Assembly: GCF_004153165.1 (NCBI RefSeq)
Contig: NZ_SEMD01000001.1
Span: 124,001 to 188,000, forward strand
Direction of reading: 5' to 3'
Source: Sporolactobacillus sp. THM7-4
GTDB lineage: Bacteria; Bacillota; Bacilli; Bacillales; Sporolactobacillaceae
Length of the DNA stretch: 64,000 nucleotides
Position numbers and translations under genes: made by a program. This document shows, piece by piece, positions 9,183 through 17,645 of the stretch; position 1 is the stretch's first letter; the number at the start of each line of letters is the position of its first letter. A model generated the notes under the pieces. It did no database searches. It saw only the letters and a program-made list of their open reading frames with translations, and was not told where the DNA came from.

Positions 9183-10028
9183 TCAGCCTTGCATCAACAC
9201 ATCTTCAAACCTGTCAACCGGCGGTGTCCTCTTTTTCTGACGTGCTTTCGCAACGCTGACAAAGAGTGCGTCGATTAAGGTTAGCTGGGCAGCACGGGCA
9301 ACAAGAGACTCCGGCCGGAACTCTGTCTCGACTGAAACGGTATGAAGAGAGACATCTACCCGTTCGCCAAGTGATGACTTCATAAAACCGGTAATGCCGA
9401 TTGTCGGGCAGCCCTTTGTCTGCGCGGCCTTTACGACCTGCAGGAGCTGTTTGTCGGCGGATGAATAGGAGATAAAGACTGCCGCGTCGCGTGCTGTAAG
9501 CTGAGATACAGTGAGCATCTGAAATTCGTCGTCGGTCGGTGCATAAGTCAGAATTCCCGCACGGACAAACTTTCTGAATGCATCCTGAGCAACCAGGCTT
9601 GAGCCTCCGCTTCCAAAGAAAGCAATTTTTTCAGATCGACTCAATATTTCAACTGATTTCCTGAATAAAGTGCTGTTCATGATTTGCAGCGTATTCTCCA
9701 GTGTCCTGATGTTTGCCCGAAACACATCCTCTGCAAGTCCCATGACTTCATCACTTTTGTATCTGCTCCCTGACTGTTCCAGCCGCCTGTCCTGGGCAAT
9801 GTCTGAAGCCAATGTGATTTTCATTTCCTGGAATCCTTTAAACTCAAGACGCCTGCAGAAACGAAAAACCGTTGCGTCAGCCACACTTAATCTCGCAGAC
9901 ACCTGATTAATACTACTGTGAATTGTCTCTTCAGGGTTTTTCAGAATATAGTCGGCAATTTTTCTTTCCTTCTCGCTTAAATGCGGGTAGGCTGACTGAA
10001 TACGGATCATACATTGATGTTTCACCAT
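9183..10028 (-). CDS. MurR/RpiR-family transcriptional regulator (HTH plus SIS domain)
   Basis: A 281-residue regulator with an N-terminal RpiR helix-turn-helix (about 8-80, including INQVSARLSVADATVFRFCR) and a C-terminal SIS sugar-phosphate-binding domain (about 128-260, including KIAFFGSGGSSLVAQD and FISYSSADKQLL). Such proteins sense phosphosugars and control sugar or amino-sugar catabolism. No sugar gene is adjacent, so the ligand cannot be guessed. The ATG at 10028 follows GGGAGGAG with good spacing. An 11-bp inverted repeat lies in its promoter region and suggests autoregulation. Confidence 0.88.
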   Translation of the reverse strand: MVKHQCMIRIQSAYPHLSEKERKIADYILKNPEETIHSSINQVSARLSVADATVFRFCRRLEFKGFQEMKITLASDIAQDRRLEQSGSRYKSDEVMGLAEDVFRANIRTLENTLQIMNSTLFRKSVEILSRSEKIAFFGSGGSSLVAQDAFRKFVRAGILTYAPTDDEFQMLTVSQLTARDAAVFISYSSADKQLLQVVKAAQTKGCPTIGITGFMKSSLGERVDVSLHTVSVETEFRPESLVARAAQLTLIDALFVSVAKARQKKRTPPVDRFEDVLMQG

Positions 10029-10068
10029 TTAGCGACTCCTCCCTGTATTTATATTTCTATTGTACATC

Positions 10069-10106
10069 AAACGCTTACATTTGAAAATAATTTTCTGTAA
10101 GCGTTT
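10069..10106. promoter_or_regulatory. Inverted-repeat operator candidate upstream of the RpiR-type gene
   Basis: AAACGCTTACA (10069-10079) and TGTAAGCGTTT (10096-10106) are perfect 11-bp inverted arms with a 16-bp AT-rich spacer. Read toward the regulator, the proximal arm falls between a TTTTCA -35 and a TACAAT -10. Each arm also resembles half of a CcpA cre site, so either the RpiR protein or CcpA could bind. Confidence 0.55.
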
Positions 10107-10150
10107 CCCGTTCTAAAATAGTTAAACTCAGTCATAAGATCTTTTTAAAT

Positions 10151-10192
10151 AAAAAAAATACCGCTTCAGCAATGGAGCCGGCGGTATTTTTT
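10151..10192 (-). terminator. Intrinsic terminator of aroA
   Basis: On the minus strand AATACCGC pairs with GCGGTATT around a 16-nt loop and is followed by a run of T. It lies just beyond the aroA stop; the A/T runs on both sides could let it work in both directions. Confidence 0.85.
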
Positions 10193-10209
10193 CTCGCTTT
10201 TGTTCATTT

Positions 10210-11280
10210 TCAGGAAAAGACAACGGGTTTGAGTGCATCCATAAATTTATCGAATTGTTCAAAATCCATCTGCTGCTGTGAATCAGACAGAGCAACAGCC
10301 GGATCCGGGTGTACCTCCGCCATCACCATATCGGCGCCGATCGCAATCGCCGCTTTTGCCGCCGGGATCATGATATCGCGCCGGCCGGTCGAGTGAGTAA
10401 CGTCAACAGCTACAGGCAGATGAGTCTCCTGTTTCAGAATAGGTACGGCGGTGATATCGAGTGTGTTTCTTGTCGCGCGTTCATAGGTACGTATTCCCCG
10501 CTCGCACAGGATAACCTGATCGTTTCCCTGCGACAGGATATATTCGGCCGCGTATTTGAATTCCTCAATAGTCGCCGACAGGCCACGTTTAAGGAGCACC
10601 GGTTTGTTCACTCTGCCGACAGCTTTCAGTAAATTAAAATTCTGCATATTGCGGGCTCCGACCTGAATGACATCAACATATTGCAGACTCATTTCAACAT
10701 CTTCAGGCGCCATGATTTCACTGATCACTGACAAACCGAATTCATCGGCTACCCTTCTCAGAATCTGCAGGCCTTCTTCGCCAAGGCCCTGAAAATCGTA
10801 AGGCGATGTTCTTGGCTTAAATGCGCCACCACGTAAAAGTGTCAGGCCATGTTTTTTGATTTCCCGGGCAGTCGCCCTGACCTGCTCTTCACTCTCGACC
10901 GAGCAAGGTCCCGCAACAAAATATTTATTTCCGTCACCGATTTTCTGCCCACGCACATTAACGATCGTATTATCCGGGTGGCGCTTGCGTGAGACAAGCA
11001 GAACCTCGCTGTTATCGTCCTCCTGAAGCTGGAGACTGACTTTGAATATTTGTTTGAACAAATGCTGCAGCGTTTCCGTTGAAAAAGGTCCTTTGTTTTC
11101 GGCAGCAATTCGGTCAAGTACCTCTCGTTCACGAACGGGATCATAGCGCTTCGTCCCCTGTTTTTCCTTCGTTTTACCAATTTCTTCGACAACCACCGCG
11201 CGGCGATTGAGTAAATTGACCAGTTCCATGTCAATTTCATCAATCTGCCTTCGGAGTTCCTCCAGTCGTTGATTCGCCAT
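10210..11280 (-). CDS. aroA: Bifunctional chorismate mutase / DAHP synthase (type I-beta)
   Basis: First enzyme of the shikimate pathway, fused to an AroQ-type chorismate mutase as in Bacillus, where the gene is called aroA (not the EPSP synthase of E. coli). Residues 1 to about 85 form the helical mutase domain ([22 protein letters not shown]). From about 105 onward is the DAHP synthase barrel, with [23 protein letters not shown] and the C-terminal [10 protein letters not shown]. The mutase domain lets chorismate or prephenate regulate the synthase. Length is 356 residues. The ribosome site GGGAGGATAAG precedes the ATG. It is divergent from the HisC-type aminotransferase. Confidence 0.95.
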   Translation of the reverse strand: MANQRLEELRRQIDEIDMELVNLLNRRAVVVEEIGKTKEKQGTKRYDPVREREVLDRIAAENKGPFSTETLQHLFKQIFKVSLQLQEDDNSEVLLVSRKRHPDNTIVNVRGQKIGDGNKYFVAGPCSVESEEQVRATAREIKKHGLTLLRGGAFKPRTSPYDFQGLGEEGLQILRRVADEFGLSVISEIMAPEDVEMSLQYVDVIQVGARNMQNFNLLKAVGRVNKPVLLKRGLSATIEEFKYAAEYILSQGNDQVILCERGIRTYERATRNTLDITAVPILKQETHLPVAVDVTHSTGRRDIMIPAAKAAIAIGADMVMAEVHPDPAVALSDSQQQMDFEQFDKFMDALKPVVFS

Positions 11281-11578
11281 AAATCTTATCCTCCCTGATT
11301 GACTGTTATCCTATTCTCTCTCGTGATCAAAAAAATACTGTGTTTAATACCAAAAGATATACGTTTTTCTGCTAAATGTCAATGTCTGATTTATATCCTT
11401 TTTCATGATTAAACGCTTAAAATCGCTAAAGTGCTTCGACAGACTGCTTTTTTTAACTTTTTTCATTATATTCACTGATGTAACAAAAAAATTGGGCTTT
11501 ACTTTTTGAAAATTAAATGATAAAAAAGAGTTAAAAGTAAATAATTATGAGATCAGTTTAATCTGATTTTTGAAAATT

Positions 11579-11626
11579 AGGGTGGTATCGTCTCTGGAAC
11601 GTCCCTGCTTCGGCGGGGGCTTTTTT
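11579..11626 (+). promoter_or_regulatory. T-box-like antiterminator/terminator upstream of hisC
   Basis: AGGGTGGTATCG at 11579 resembles the conserved T-box core. It is followed by a terminator hairpin with 8-bp arms (GTCCCTGC and GCGGGGGC), a TTCG loop and six T (11601-11626). I could not find a convincing stem I with GA motif, AGUA loop or specifier in the AT-rich 200 bp upstream, so this may be a truncated or divergent T-box, or a different attenuator. The remaining 11281-11744 interval holds the aroA promoter side and the hisC ribosome site. Confidence 0.5.
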
Positions 11627-11744
11627 ATAGGCCAATGTCTGTACCCCATCTCCATCTCTAATATCGACGGTTGCCGAATTTATCGGCGATACTCAGAATA
11701 TATCGACAGTCGTGCGAAAACAGCCAAACAAAGGAGTGCATTTG

Positions 11745-12833
11745 ATGTTTAAACCAAACTTAACCGACCTGAGAGCGTATGATCCAGGTCCGTCAATAGA
11801 AGATATTAAAAAAGCGTACGGTTTAAATCGTATCGTCAAGCTTGATTCCAATGAAAATGTCTATGGCGCTTCTCCGAGAGTAGCTGAAGCGATCGCCAAA
11901 GCGGTACTGCTTCCCGCGCTTTATCCGGACTGCAGGGACACTGAAGTGCGCAGCGAATTGTCAAAACTTCTTGGCGTAAAACCCGAACAATTTCTTTTCG
12001 GATGCGGCCTCGACGAAATTATTGCTCTGATCAGCCGTGCTCTTCTTGCTCCGGGCGATAGCATGGTCATGGCCTGGCCGACGTTCTATGAGTATTATTG
12101 TCACGCGCAAATCGAAGGCGCGTCTACTAAGAAAATCCCTTGCGACAAGGATGGCAGGCATGATTTAAAAGCGATGTTTGCCGCTATCGATTCATCGACC
12201 AAAGTCGTCTGGATCTGCAACCCGAATAACCCGACCGGTACGTATATAAATGAAAAAGAACTGAGCGATTTTGTCCGTCAGGTTCCGGAAAATGTTGCCG
12301 TGATTATTGACGAAGACTATATCGATTTCGTCACGGCTGCAGACTTTCCAAATTCGCTCCGCCTGCTCGAGAACCACCCGAACGTGCTCGTTCTCAGGAC
12401 CTTTTCCAAATCGTACGGCCTCGCTTCATTCAGGATCGGCTATGCTGTCGGCCAAAGAAGGCTGATTGATGAAATTGATAAGGTCAGGCCTCCCTTTAAT
12501 ACAACGCGGCTCAGCCAGATTGCTGCTTATGCCGCATTGAAGGATCAGGAATTTATGAAAGAATGTACAAGGAAAAACCGCGAAGTACTGGCCATGACAA
12601 CGGCTTATCTTGATGAAAAAAAGATTCCTTACTATCCGAGCCAGACAAATTTTATTTTTGTGAAAGCCCGTGATCCGAAAGGGGTTGCTGAAAAATGCAG
12701 GAAGCAAGGATTCCTGATTAATCCGTTCCAGGACGGGATAAGGATCACGATTGGCAAAAAAGAAGATATGCAGGACCTCCTTAAGATTCTGGAGCAGGCT
12801 CTTACCGAGGCGTCGGTCGAACCAACTGCCTGA
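11745..12833 (+). CDS. hisC: Histidinol-phosphate / aromatic aminotransferase, HisC type
   Basis: Fold-type I PLP aminotransferase of 362 residues. Visible are the SNENVYGASP substrate-pocket segment, NPNNPTGTYI, the Asp of IIDEDYIDF, and the PLP-lysine motif TFSKSYGLASFRIGY. HisC proteins act in histidine synthesis and in Bacillus also transaminate aromatic precursors. There is no his operon here. The neighbours are DAHP synthase (divergent) and the serine operon, so an aromatic role is plausible. The ATG at 11745 has AAAGGAG 8 nt upstream; an in-frame GTG at 11712 lacks a ribosome site. Expression is likely controlled by the attenuator at 11579-11626. Confidence 0.85.
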   Translation: MFKPNLTDLRAYDPGPSIEDIKKAYGLNRIVKLDSNENVYGASPRVAEAIAKAVLLPALYPDCRDTEVRSELSKLLGVKPEQFLFGCGLDEIIALISRALLAPGDSMVMAWPTFYEYYCHAQIEGASTKKIPCDKDGRHDLKAMFAAIDSSTKVVWICNPNNPTGTYINEKELSDFVRQVPENVAVIIDEDYIDFVTAADFPNSLRLLENHPNVLVLRTFSKSYGLASFRIGYAVGQRRLIDEIDKVRPPFNTTRLSQIAAYAALKDQEFMKECTRKNREVLAMTTAYLDEKKIPYYPSQTNFIFVKARDPKGVAEKCRKQGFLINPFQDGIRITIGKKEDMQDLLKILEQALTEASVEPTA

Positions 12834-12990
12834 AAGGGCTAATGGCTAAATAATAAGCGGGATTCATCCGGTTCGTACGGATCGTTCAGCTTCCGCGCGC
12901 ACGGATCATTCGACGATAAAATTTTACTTATTTTCCATGCGGATACTGGCCGATAACCGTCTTTCACTAATATCAGAGAAAATATTTTTC

Positions 12991-13019
12991 TTTACAAATT
13001 ATCATATAACTGTTACAAT
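12991..13019 (+). promoter_or_regulatory. Promoter of the serine operon leader
   Basis: TTTACA (12991-12996), a 17-bp spacer and TACAAT (13014-13019) lie just upstream of the T-box. Before it, 12834-12990 holds only a poor repeat of ACGGATC(A/G)TTC (12877 and 12901). Confidence 0.75.
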
Positions 13020-13049
13020 TTGTACACAATCAATTCCTGACATCATGAA

Positions 13050-13325
13050 GAGTACAAAAGTAATGAAGAAGACAACAGATCGTTAGAAACAAGCTGACAG
13101 AGAGCCGGTGTTCGCTGGGAACCGGTGCTGTTTCTCTCAATCTTAGCCCTTCCGAACAGATTGGCTGAACAACTAAAGTAGGCCAATACGGCATGGTCCG
13201 TTATTTCTTTTATTAAGGCTGCCTGTGTGCGTTTCAGTACACCAGGCAGTGAATAAGGGTGGCACCACGGTAATCAACGTCCCTTGCAGCATCATCAGTA
13301 TGCTGCGGGGGACGTTTTTTATTTT
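13050..13325 (+). ncRNA. T-box leader of the serine biosynthesis operon
   Basis: Tandem T-box hallmarks are present. A stem I with the GA motif (CAGAGAGCCGG near 13098) and apical pairing to GAACCGG comes first, then a distal region AAAGTAGGCCAATACGG. The T-box core GGGTGGCACCACGG follows at 13257-13270. A terminator AACGTCCC...GGGGACGTTTTTT at 13276-13320 competes with the antiterminator. Uncharged tRNA would pair with the core and allow read-through. An AGC (Ser) triplet sits at 13145-13147, near the expected specifier position, but UCU and UCA lie close by and I cannot fix the specifier without folding. The downstream genes support a tRNA-Ser sensor. Confidence 0.9.
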
Positions 13326-13351
13326 TTATAAAATATAGAGAAGCAGAGAGG

Positions 13352-14521
13352 ATGAAGAAAGTGTTCTTAGATCAAACGTATTTGTTTACTCCAGGCCCGA
13401 CACCGATCCCCAATCGCGTGAACGCCGCAATGGCGCAGCCGATGATCGGGCACCGCAGTCCCGATTTTTCTGAATTAATCGAAGACGTGGCCACTCGTCT
13501 TAAACCGATCTTCGGTACGAAACATCCGGTTTATGCCCTGACAAGCAGCGGAACATCAGCGCTGGAAGCCGCTGTTGTGAATACCGTGGCCGAAGGCGAG
13601 CACGCTGTTGTTATTGTCGCCGGCTCATTCGGCGACAGATTGGCGACAATCGCGGAAAACTACGGAGTGAACGTACACCGTCTGAATATTGAGTGGGGCA
13701 AATCCTGCTCGCCTGACGAACTTGAAGATTTTCTGAAAAACCTGTCTGGAATACCGGTAAAAGCGGTTTTTGCTACATTCAACGAAACATCGACAGGCGT
13801 ACTGAACCCGGTCGGGGCACTTGGGGAAACGGTCAAACGATTGACCGATGCTCTTTTCATCGTCGATGGCGTCAGCTGTATCGGCGGCGTTCCGGTCGAT
13901 ATGGAAGCCGATCACATCGATCTTCTGGTCACCAGTTCGCAGAAAGCGCTGATGCTGCCTCCCGGGCTTGCCTTCGTCGCCTTCAGTGATGATGGTTTAA
14001 AAGCGATCAAATCCTGTCCCGCAAAACGTTTTTATCTGGATCTGAACCGATACGTGAAGGCCTATAATGAACAAAAATCGACACCATTCACCCCTGCTGT
14101 TTCTCTGATTGCCGGTGCTCGGGAAGTCTGTGCCATGATTGAGGAGGAAGGCTGGGAAAATGTGATCAGCCGCCATAATCTGCTGAAAGATATGATCCGC
14201 GCGGGGATCAGGGAGCTGGGGCTCCCCCTGTTAACCAGTGACAAGGATGCTTCTCCGACCGTAACGGCTGTTCAGCCGGATTCCGTGGCCGCTCCCGACA
14301 TTCAAAAGGCTTTGAAAGCCGACTTTTCAATAACCATTGCCGGCGGACAAAAGAAGCTGAAAGGCAAGATTTTCAGAATCGGACACATGGGCTACTGTAC
14401 CCCTTTTGACGTGCTCAAAGTGCTCAGCGCCCTGGAATTGACACTTGTAAAATTTGGACAGGAACCGCGGCTCGGAACGGCGGTCAGGAAAGCAGAGGAG
14501 GTTTGGATCCAGCATGTATAA
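13352..14521 (+). CDS. Class V aminotransferase, likely phosphoserine aminotransferase of the serine pathway
   Basis: A PLP enzyme of 389 residues in the serine-pyruvate/alanine-glyoxylate aminotransferase family. Evidence is the N-terminal FTPGPTPIPNRV motif, MIGHRSPDF, SSGTSALEAAV, and the PLP-lysine segment TSSQKALMLPPG. It is not of the classic SerC family. Its place between a T-box and serA strongly suggests it supplies the transamination step of serine synthesis from 3-phosphohydroxypyruvate, a substitution made by related enzymes in several lineages; I infer this from context. The ATG at 13352 has AGAGAGG right against it, so the in-frame GTG at 13361 could be the true start. It overlaps serA by 8 bp. 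Confidence 0.85.
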   Translation: MKKVFLDQTYLFTPGPTPIPNRVNAAMAQPMIGHRSPDFSELIEDVATRLKPIFGTKHPVYALTSSGTSALEAAVVNTVAEGEHAVVIVAGSFGDRLATIAENYGVNVHRLNIEWGKSCSPDELEDFLKNLSGIPVKAVFATFNETSTGVLNPVGALGETVKRLTDALFIVDGVSCIGGVPVDMEADHIDLLVTSSQKALMLPPGLAFVAFSDDGLKAIKSCPAKRFYLDLNRYVKAYNEQKSTPFTPAVSLIAGAREVCAMIEEEGWENVISRHNLLKDMIRAGIRELGLPLLTSDKDASPTVTAVQPDSVAAPDIQKALKADFSITIAGGQKKLKGKIFRIGHMGYCTPFDVLKVLSALELTLVKFGQEPRLGTAVRKAEEVWIQHV

Positions 14522-16112
14522 TGTGATTGTAACAGACGCGATCAGCGAAACCGGTCTTCAGGCACTGCTCAGCAGACCGGACTTTCAAGTGGACAAAGAT
14601 ACAAATCTGACCCCTGCTCAGCTGATTGATCGAATTCAGAACTACGATGCTTTGATCGTTCGCAGTCAGACACAGGTCACTAAAGATGTCATCCAGGCTG
14701 CAGATCGTTTAAGAGTGATCGCCCGCGCCGGTGTCGGAGTCGATAATATTGATATAGATGCGGCTACAGAAAAAGGAATCATTGTCATTAACGCTCCAGA
14801 AGGAAACACGATCGCCGCAACGGAACACACGATGGCCATGATGCTTTCTCTCGCCCGCAAAATACCCCTGGCTTATGATTCACTGATTCATGGCAAATGG
14901 GAAAGAAAACTTTTTAAAGGTGTCGAACTCTATCAAAAAACGTTAGGTGTCATTGGCATGGGAAGAATCGGAACCGAAGTGGCGAAGCGTGCCAGGAGTT
15001 TCCAGATGAATATTCTCGGTTATGATCCGTTCCTGACCGAAGACCGGGCAAAAAAACTGGGCATTACTAAGGCAAGCCTTGATGAGATTGCCGAACAGGC
15101 GGATTTTATTACCGTACACACGCCTCTGACCCCGGAGACACGCGGCCTGGTCGATGCCGAATATCTGGCTAAGACAAAGAAGGGCGTCCGTCTGATCAAC
15201 TGTGCCCGCGGAGGCATCATTGATGAACAGGCGCTCGTTGATGCGGTGAACAGTGGTCACGTCGCCGGAGCAGCAATCGACGTGTTCGAGCATGAGCCTC
15301 CGGAAAACAAAGGACTGACCAATAACCCAAACATTATTGTCACTCCGCATCTCGGTGCCTCAACCGCCGAGGCGCAGGAAAAAGTTGCGCAGTCTGTCAG
15401 TGCGGAAATCGTCGATATTTTTACAACGGGCGCGGTTCAGCATGCCATCAACCTGCCGCACATATCAGCTTCCGTACAGCAGAAAATCAGGCCTTATCTG
15501 ACGCTCGGCCAGCAGATGGCTGAACTGTTGATGCAGGTTTTCCAGAAAGCGCCGGAAAAAATTAAGATTAATTATTATGGTGAGCTGTTTTTGGAAGATA
15601 CCGGTCTTCTGACCCGGCAAATGATCAAGGCTCTGCTCTCATTCTACCTTGATACTTCGGTGAATATTGTCAATGTGATGCAGGTGCTGAAAGCTCACGG
15701 TCTCTCCTACAGTGTACAGAAAAATGCGGCACACAAAGGCTTTACTCATTTTATTGAACTCGAGATCATGAACGGAGACGACCGGGCAACGATCGGCTGT
15801 ACCTTCCTGCCAGGGTTTGGCGGTCGTATCGTCTCGATTAACGGCTACAGGCTTGATATGGAACCGGAACAATACCTGCTCTATATTAAACATATCGATG
15901 TTCCCGGCATGATTGGCAACGTCGGCTCCCTGCTCGGCAAGAGCGATCTCAATATCGGCAGTATGTACGTCGGTCGTCAGGCAATCGGAGGCGAAGCGAT
16001 CATGATCCTGACCGTTGACAAGCCGGTCAGTGAAGCCGTCCGGAAAGATCTTCTCTCTCTTCCCGACCTTCATGACGTTCAGTTTGCGGAAATCGATGTG
16101 CCGAAAGATTGA
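14514..16112 (+). CDS. serA: D-3-phosphoglycerate dehydrogenase
   Basis: Catalyses the first committed step of serine synthesis. The 532-residue protein has the D-2-hydroxyacid dehydrogenase core with substrate-loop IVRSQTQV, VIARAGVGVDNID, the NAD-binding GVIGMGRIGTEVAKRA, and the catalytic region TPHLGASTAEAQEKVA. These are followed by an intervening domain and a C-terminal ACT domain (YLLYIKHIDVPGMIGNVGSLL) for serine feedback. This is the long form found in Bacillus. The ATG at 14514 lies inside the end of the aminotransferase gene, with AGAGGAGG about 12 nt upstream. A terminator follows at 16198. Confidence 0.96.
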   Translation: MYNVIVTDAISETGLQALLSRPDFQVDKDTNLTPAQLIDRIQNYDALIVRSQTQVTKDVIQAADRLRVIARAGVGVDNIDIDAATEKGIIVINAPEGNTIAATEHTMAMMLSLARKIPLAYDSLIHGKWERKLFKGVELYQKTLGVIGMGRIGTEVAKRARSFQMNILGYDPFLTEDRAKKLGITKASLDEIAEQADFITVHTPLTPETRGLVDAEYLAKTKKGVRLINCARGGIIDEQALVDAVNSGHVAGAAIDVFEHEPPENKGLTNNPNIIVTPHLGASTAEAQEKVAQSVSAEIVDIFTTGAVQHAINLPHISASVQQKIRPYLTLGQQMAELLMQVFQKAPEKIKINYYGELFLEDTGLLTRQMIKALLSFYLDTSVNIVNVMQVLKAHGLSYSVQKNAAHKGFTHFIELEIMNGDDRATIGCTFLPGFGGRIVSINGYRLDMEPEQYLLYIKHIDVPGMIGNVGSLLGKSDLNIGSMYVGRQAIGGEAIMILTVDKPVSEAVRKDLLSLPDLHDVQFAEIDVPKD

Positions 16113-16197
16113 AATTTTAAAAGCTTTGATTGGAAGCAAAGTTTTGCCGGACAGATCTTTACAGGCTGCTCCGATTTTAGAATGAACTGGACAGGAA

Positions 16198-16246
16198 AAC
16201 ATCCCCGGCCGTACGGATTTTCGTACGGGCGGGGATGTTTTTTATT
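16198..16246 (+). terminator. Intrinsic terminator of the serine operon
   Basis: AACATCCCC...CCGTACG pairs with CGTACGG...GGGGATGTT and is followed by TTTTTATT. No gene was seen from here to 16408. Confidence 0.92.
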
Positions 16247-16408
16247 GATTACGCCGTATGGGCGTGGAAAATAGTTGCCATTTTTTTCAGCAGATTCATT
16301 TTTCTGGATTCAAATCAGCTTTTACCGGATTGATGCAACCTGGTCGCAGCCTGATTAAAAAAAGGAACGGCCCCTGTTTCCAGCTATCCCGCTCAACCAT
16401 TCATCTAT

Positions 16409-17557
16409 TTAATTTCTACTTAAACTAAGAACCAGATCCCTGACATCCGCTACTGAATCAAGAATATAATCGGCTCCGTTTTCTTCAAATTCAGTGCGTG
16501 CCTTTTTTCCTGACAGACCGGTCAGTACGCCGGCAAATTGGCAGCCGAGCTGTGTTGCGGCAATCAGATCGGCGAGCGAGTCGCCGACAATCAGGGTCTC
16601 GTCGCCATTTTCAATTTTCTCAGGCTGACGGGCCGTCCATCGTTTGACATTGCTGTCCTTGCCATGATAGGCCAGAAGATAGGTAAACGGGTGCGGCTTG
16701 GCAAGTGGCGCCGCGTCATATTTTTTTTCCGCTGCAAGTACATCGTCCGCTGTTACGATATGATTGTCATCCAGCAGCTCAAGCCAGTGAAGATAACTGA
16801 ACGGCTTGTATGTTTCCAGACGTGGACGACCTGTCCCGATCCCGATCTTCAGACCATTTTCCTTAAAAATCGCAAACATTTCCTGAATATCCGACGGATC
16901 GGCCAATGTGACTTCTTCATTAAGAAATCCTTTTTTCCCTGGCTGTACCGATGGCTCTCCGGTAGATGAGAGTATATTCTCGTCACCGACATACCATTCC
17001 TGCGAGGCATGCTCTCCAATATGCCAGAAGGTGCTTTTCGGTTTAAAGACATCTGTTCGAACACCTGTCCGCTTCAAAGCGACGTCATTCAAATAAAAAA
17101 TCAAATCCTGCCTGGTCGCATTCGTGTCCGAGAAGTCATACAAAAACTGATCAAAGTTCAGCCTGACCGGATTTTCCCTGAACAGCTGCCTGAATGCAGC
17201 GAGAGAATCGCGGCCAATTGGTTTCTGAAGCAATGCAGCGGCCTTGCTTCCTGGCCCTTCCGGCAGCTGTGAGACAAGATGGATCAGCTGGTCGGAAACC
17301 GTCATGTAAATCATATCCCAGTTGGCATTCATTCCCCGGGATTTCATAAAGTTCAGGACATCATCGTTAACGAAAACTTTGGAACGAATCTCGGCTATCT
17401 CCTGATTGCTGTACTGGGTCCTGAAATCCGTTTTCCCGCTCAGACCGAGATAATTTTCGCTCATCAGCAGTTCCCAGACTGTCAGTGCCGAAGCATCAAA
17501 ATAACGCTCCTCACTTAAAAAAACACCGTCAACATCGAATAAAATGGTCTTAATCAT
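16409..17557 (-). CDS. HAD-superfamily hydrolase
   Basis: A Mg-dependent phosphatase-type HAD enzyme of about 382 residues. Motif I is DVDGVFLSE at the N-terminus, with nucleophile Asp8 and acid Asp10; a long insert follows before IGTGRPRLETYK and the acidic motif IV in LIVGDSLADLIAA. The insert (about 170 residues) is larger than in common phosphoglycolate phosphatases; the substrate is unknown. I start at the ATG at 17557, which puts the DxD motif at residue 8 as usual; a longer open frame to 17704 would overlap the next gene. It lies about 90 bp downstream of the membrane-anchored Asp-box gene on the same strand. Confidence 0.8.
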   Translation of the reverse strand: MIKTILFDVDGVFLSEERYFDASALTVWELLMSENYLGLSGKTDFRTQYSNQEIAEIRSKVFVNDDVLNFMKSRGMNANWDMIYMTVSDQLIHLVSQLPEGPGSKAAALLQKPIGRDSLAAFRQLFRENPVRLNFDQFLYDFSDTNATRQDLIFYLNDVALKRTGVRTDVFKPKSTFWHIGEHASQEWYVGDENILSSTGEPSVQPGKKGFLNEEVTLADPSDIQEMFAIFKENGLKIGIGTGRPRLETYKPFSYLHWLELLDDNHIVTADDVLAAEKKYDAAPLAKPHPFTYLLAYHGKDSNVKRWTARQPEKIENGDETLIVGDSLADLIAATQLGCQFAGVLTGLSGKKARTEFEENGADYILDSVADVRDLVLSLSRN

Positions 17558-17645
17558 CCTCACCGGTCCTCTCGTCATTTGTTTCAGTGTACCATAGCCA
17601 TAATTGTTTTGTCTTTCCTGTTTTTCTAATATTGAGATCCATCGA

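Noticed and set aside
12871-12911. Repeat of ACGGATC(A/G)TTC 24 bp apart upstream of the serine leader
   Set aside because: Only two imperfect copies; not enough to call an array or operator.
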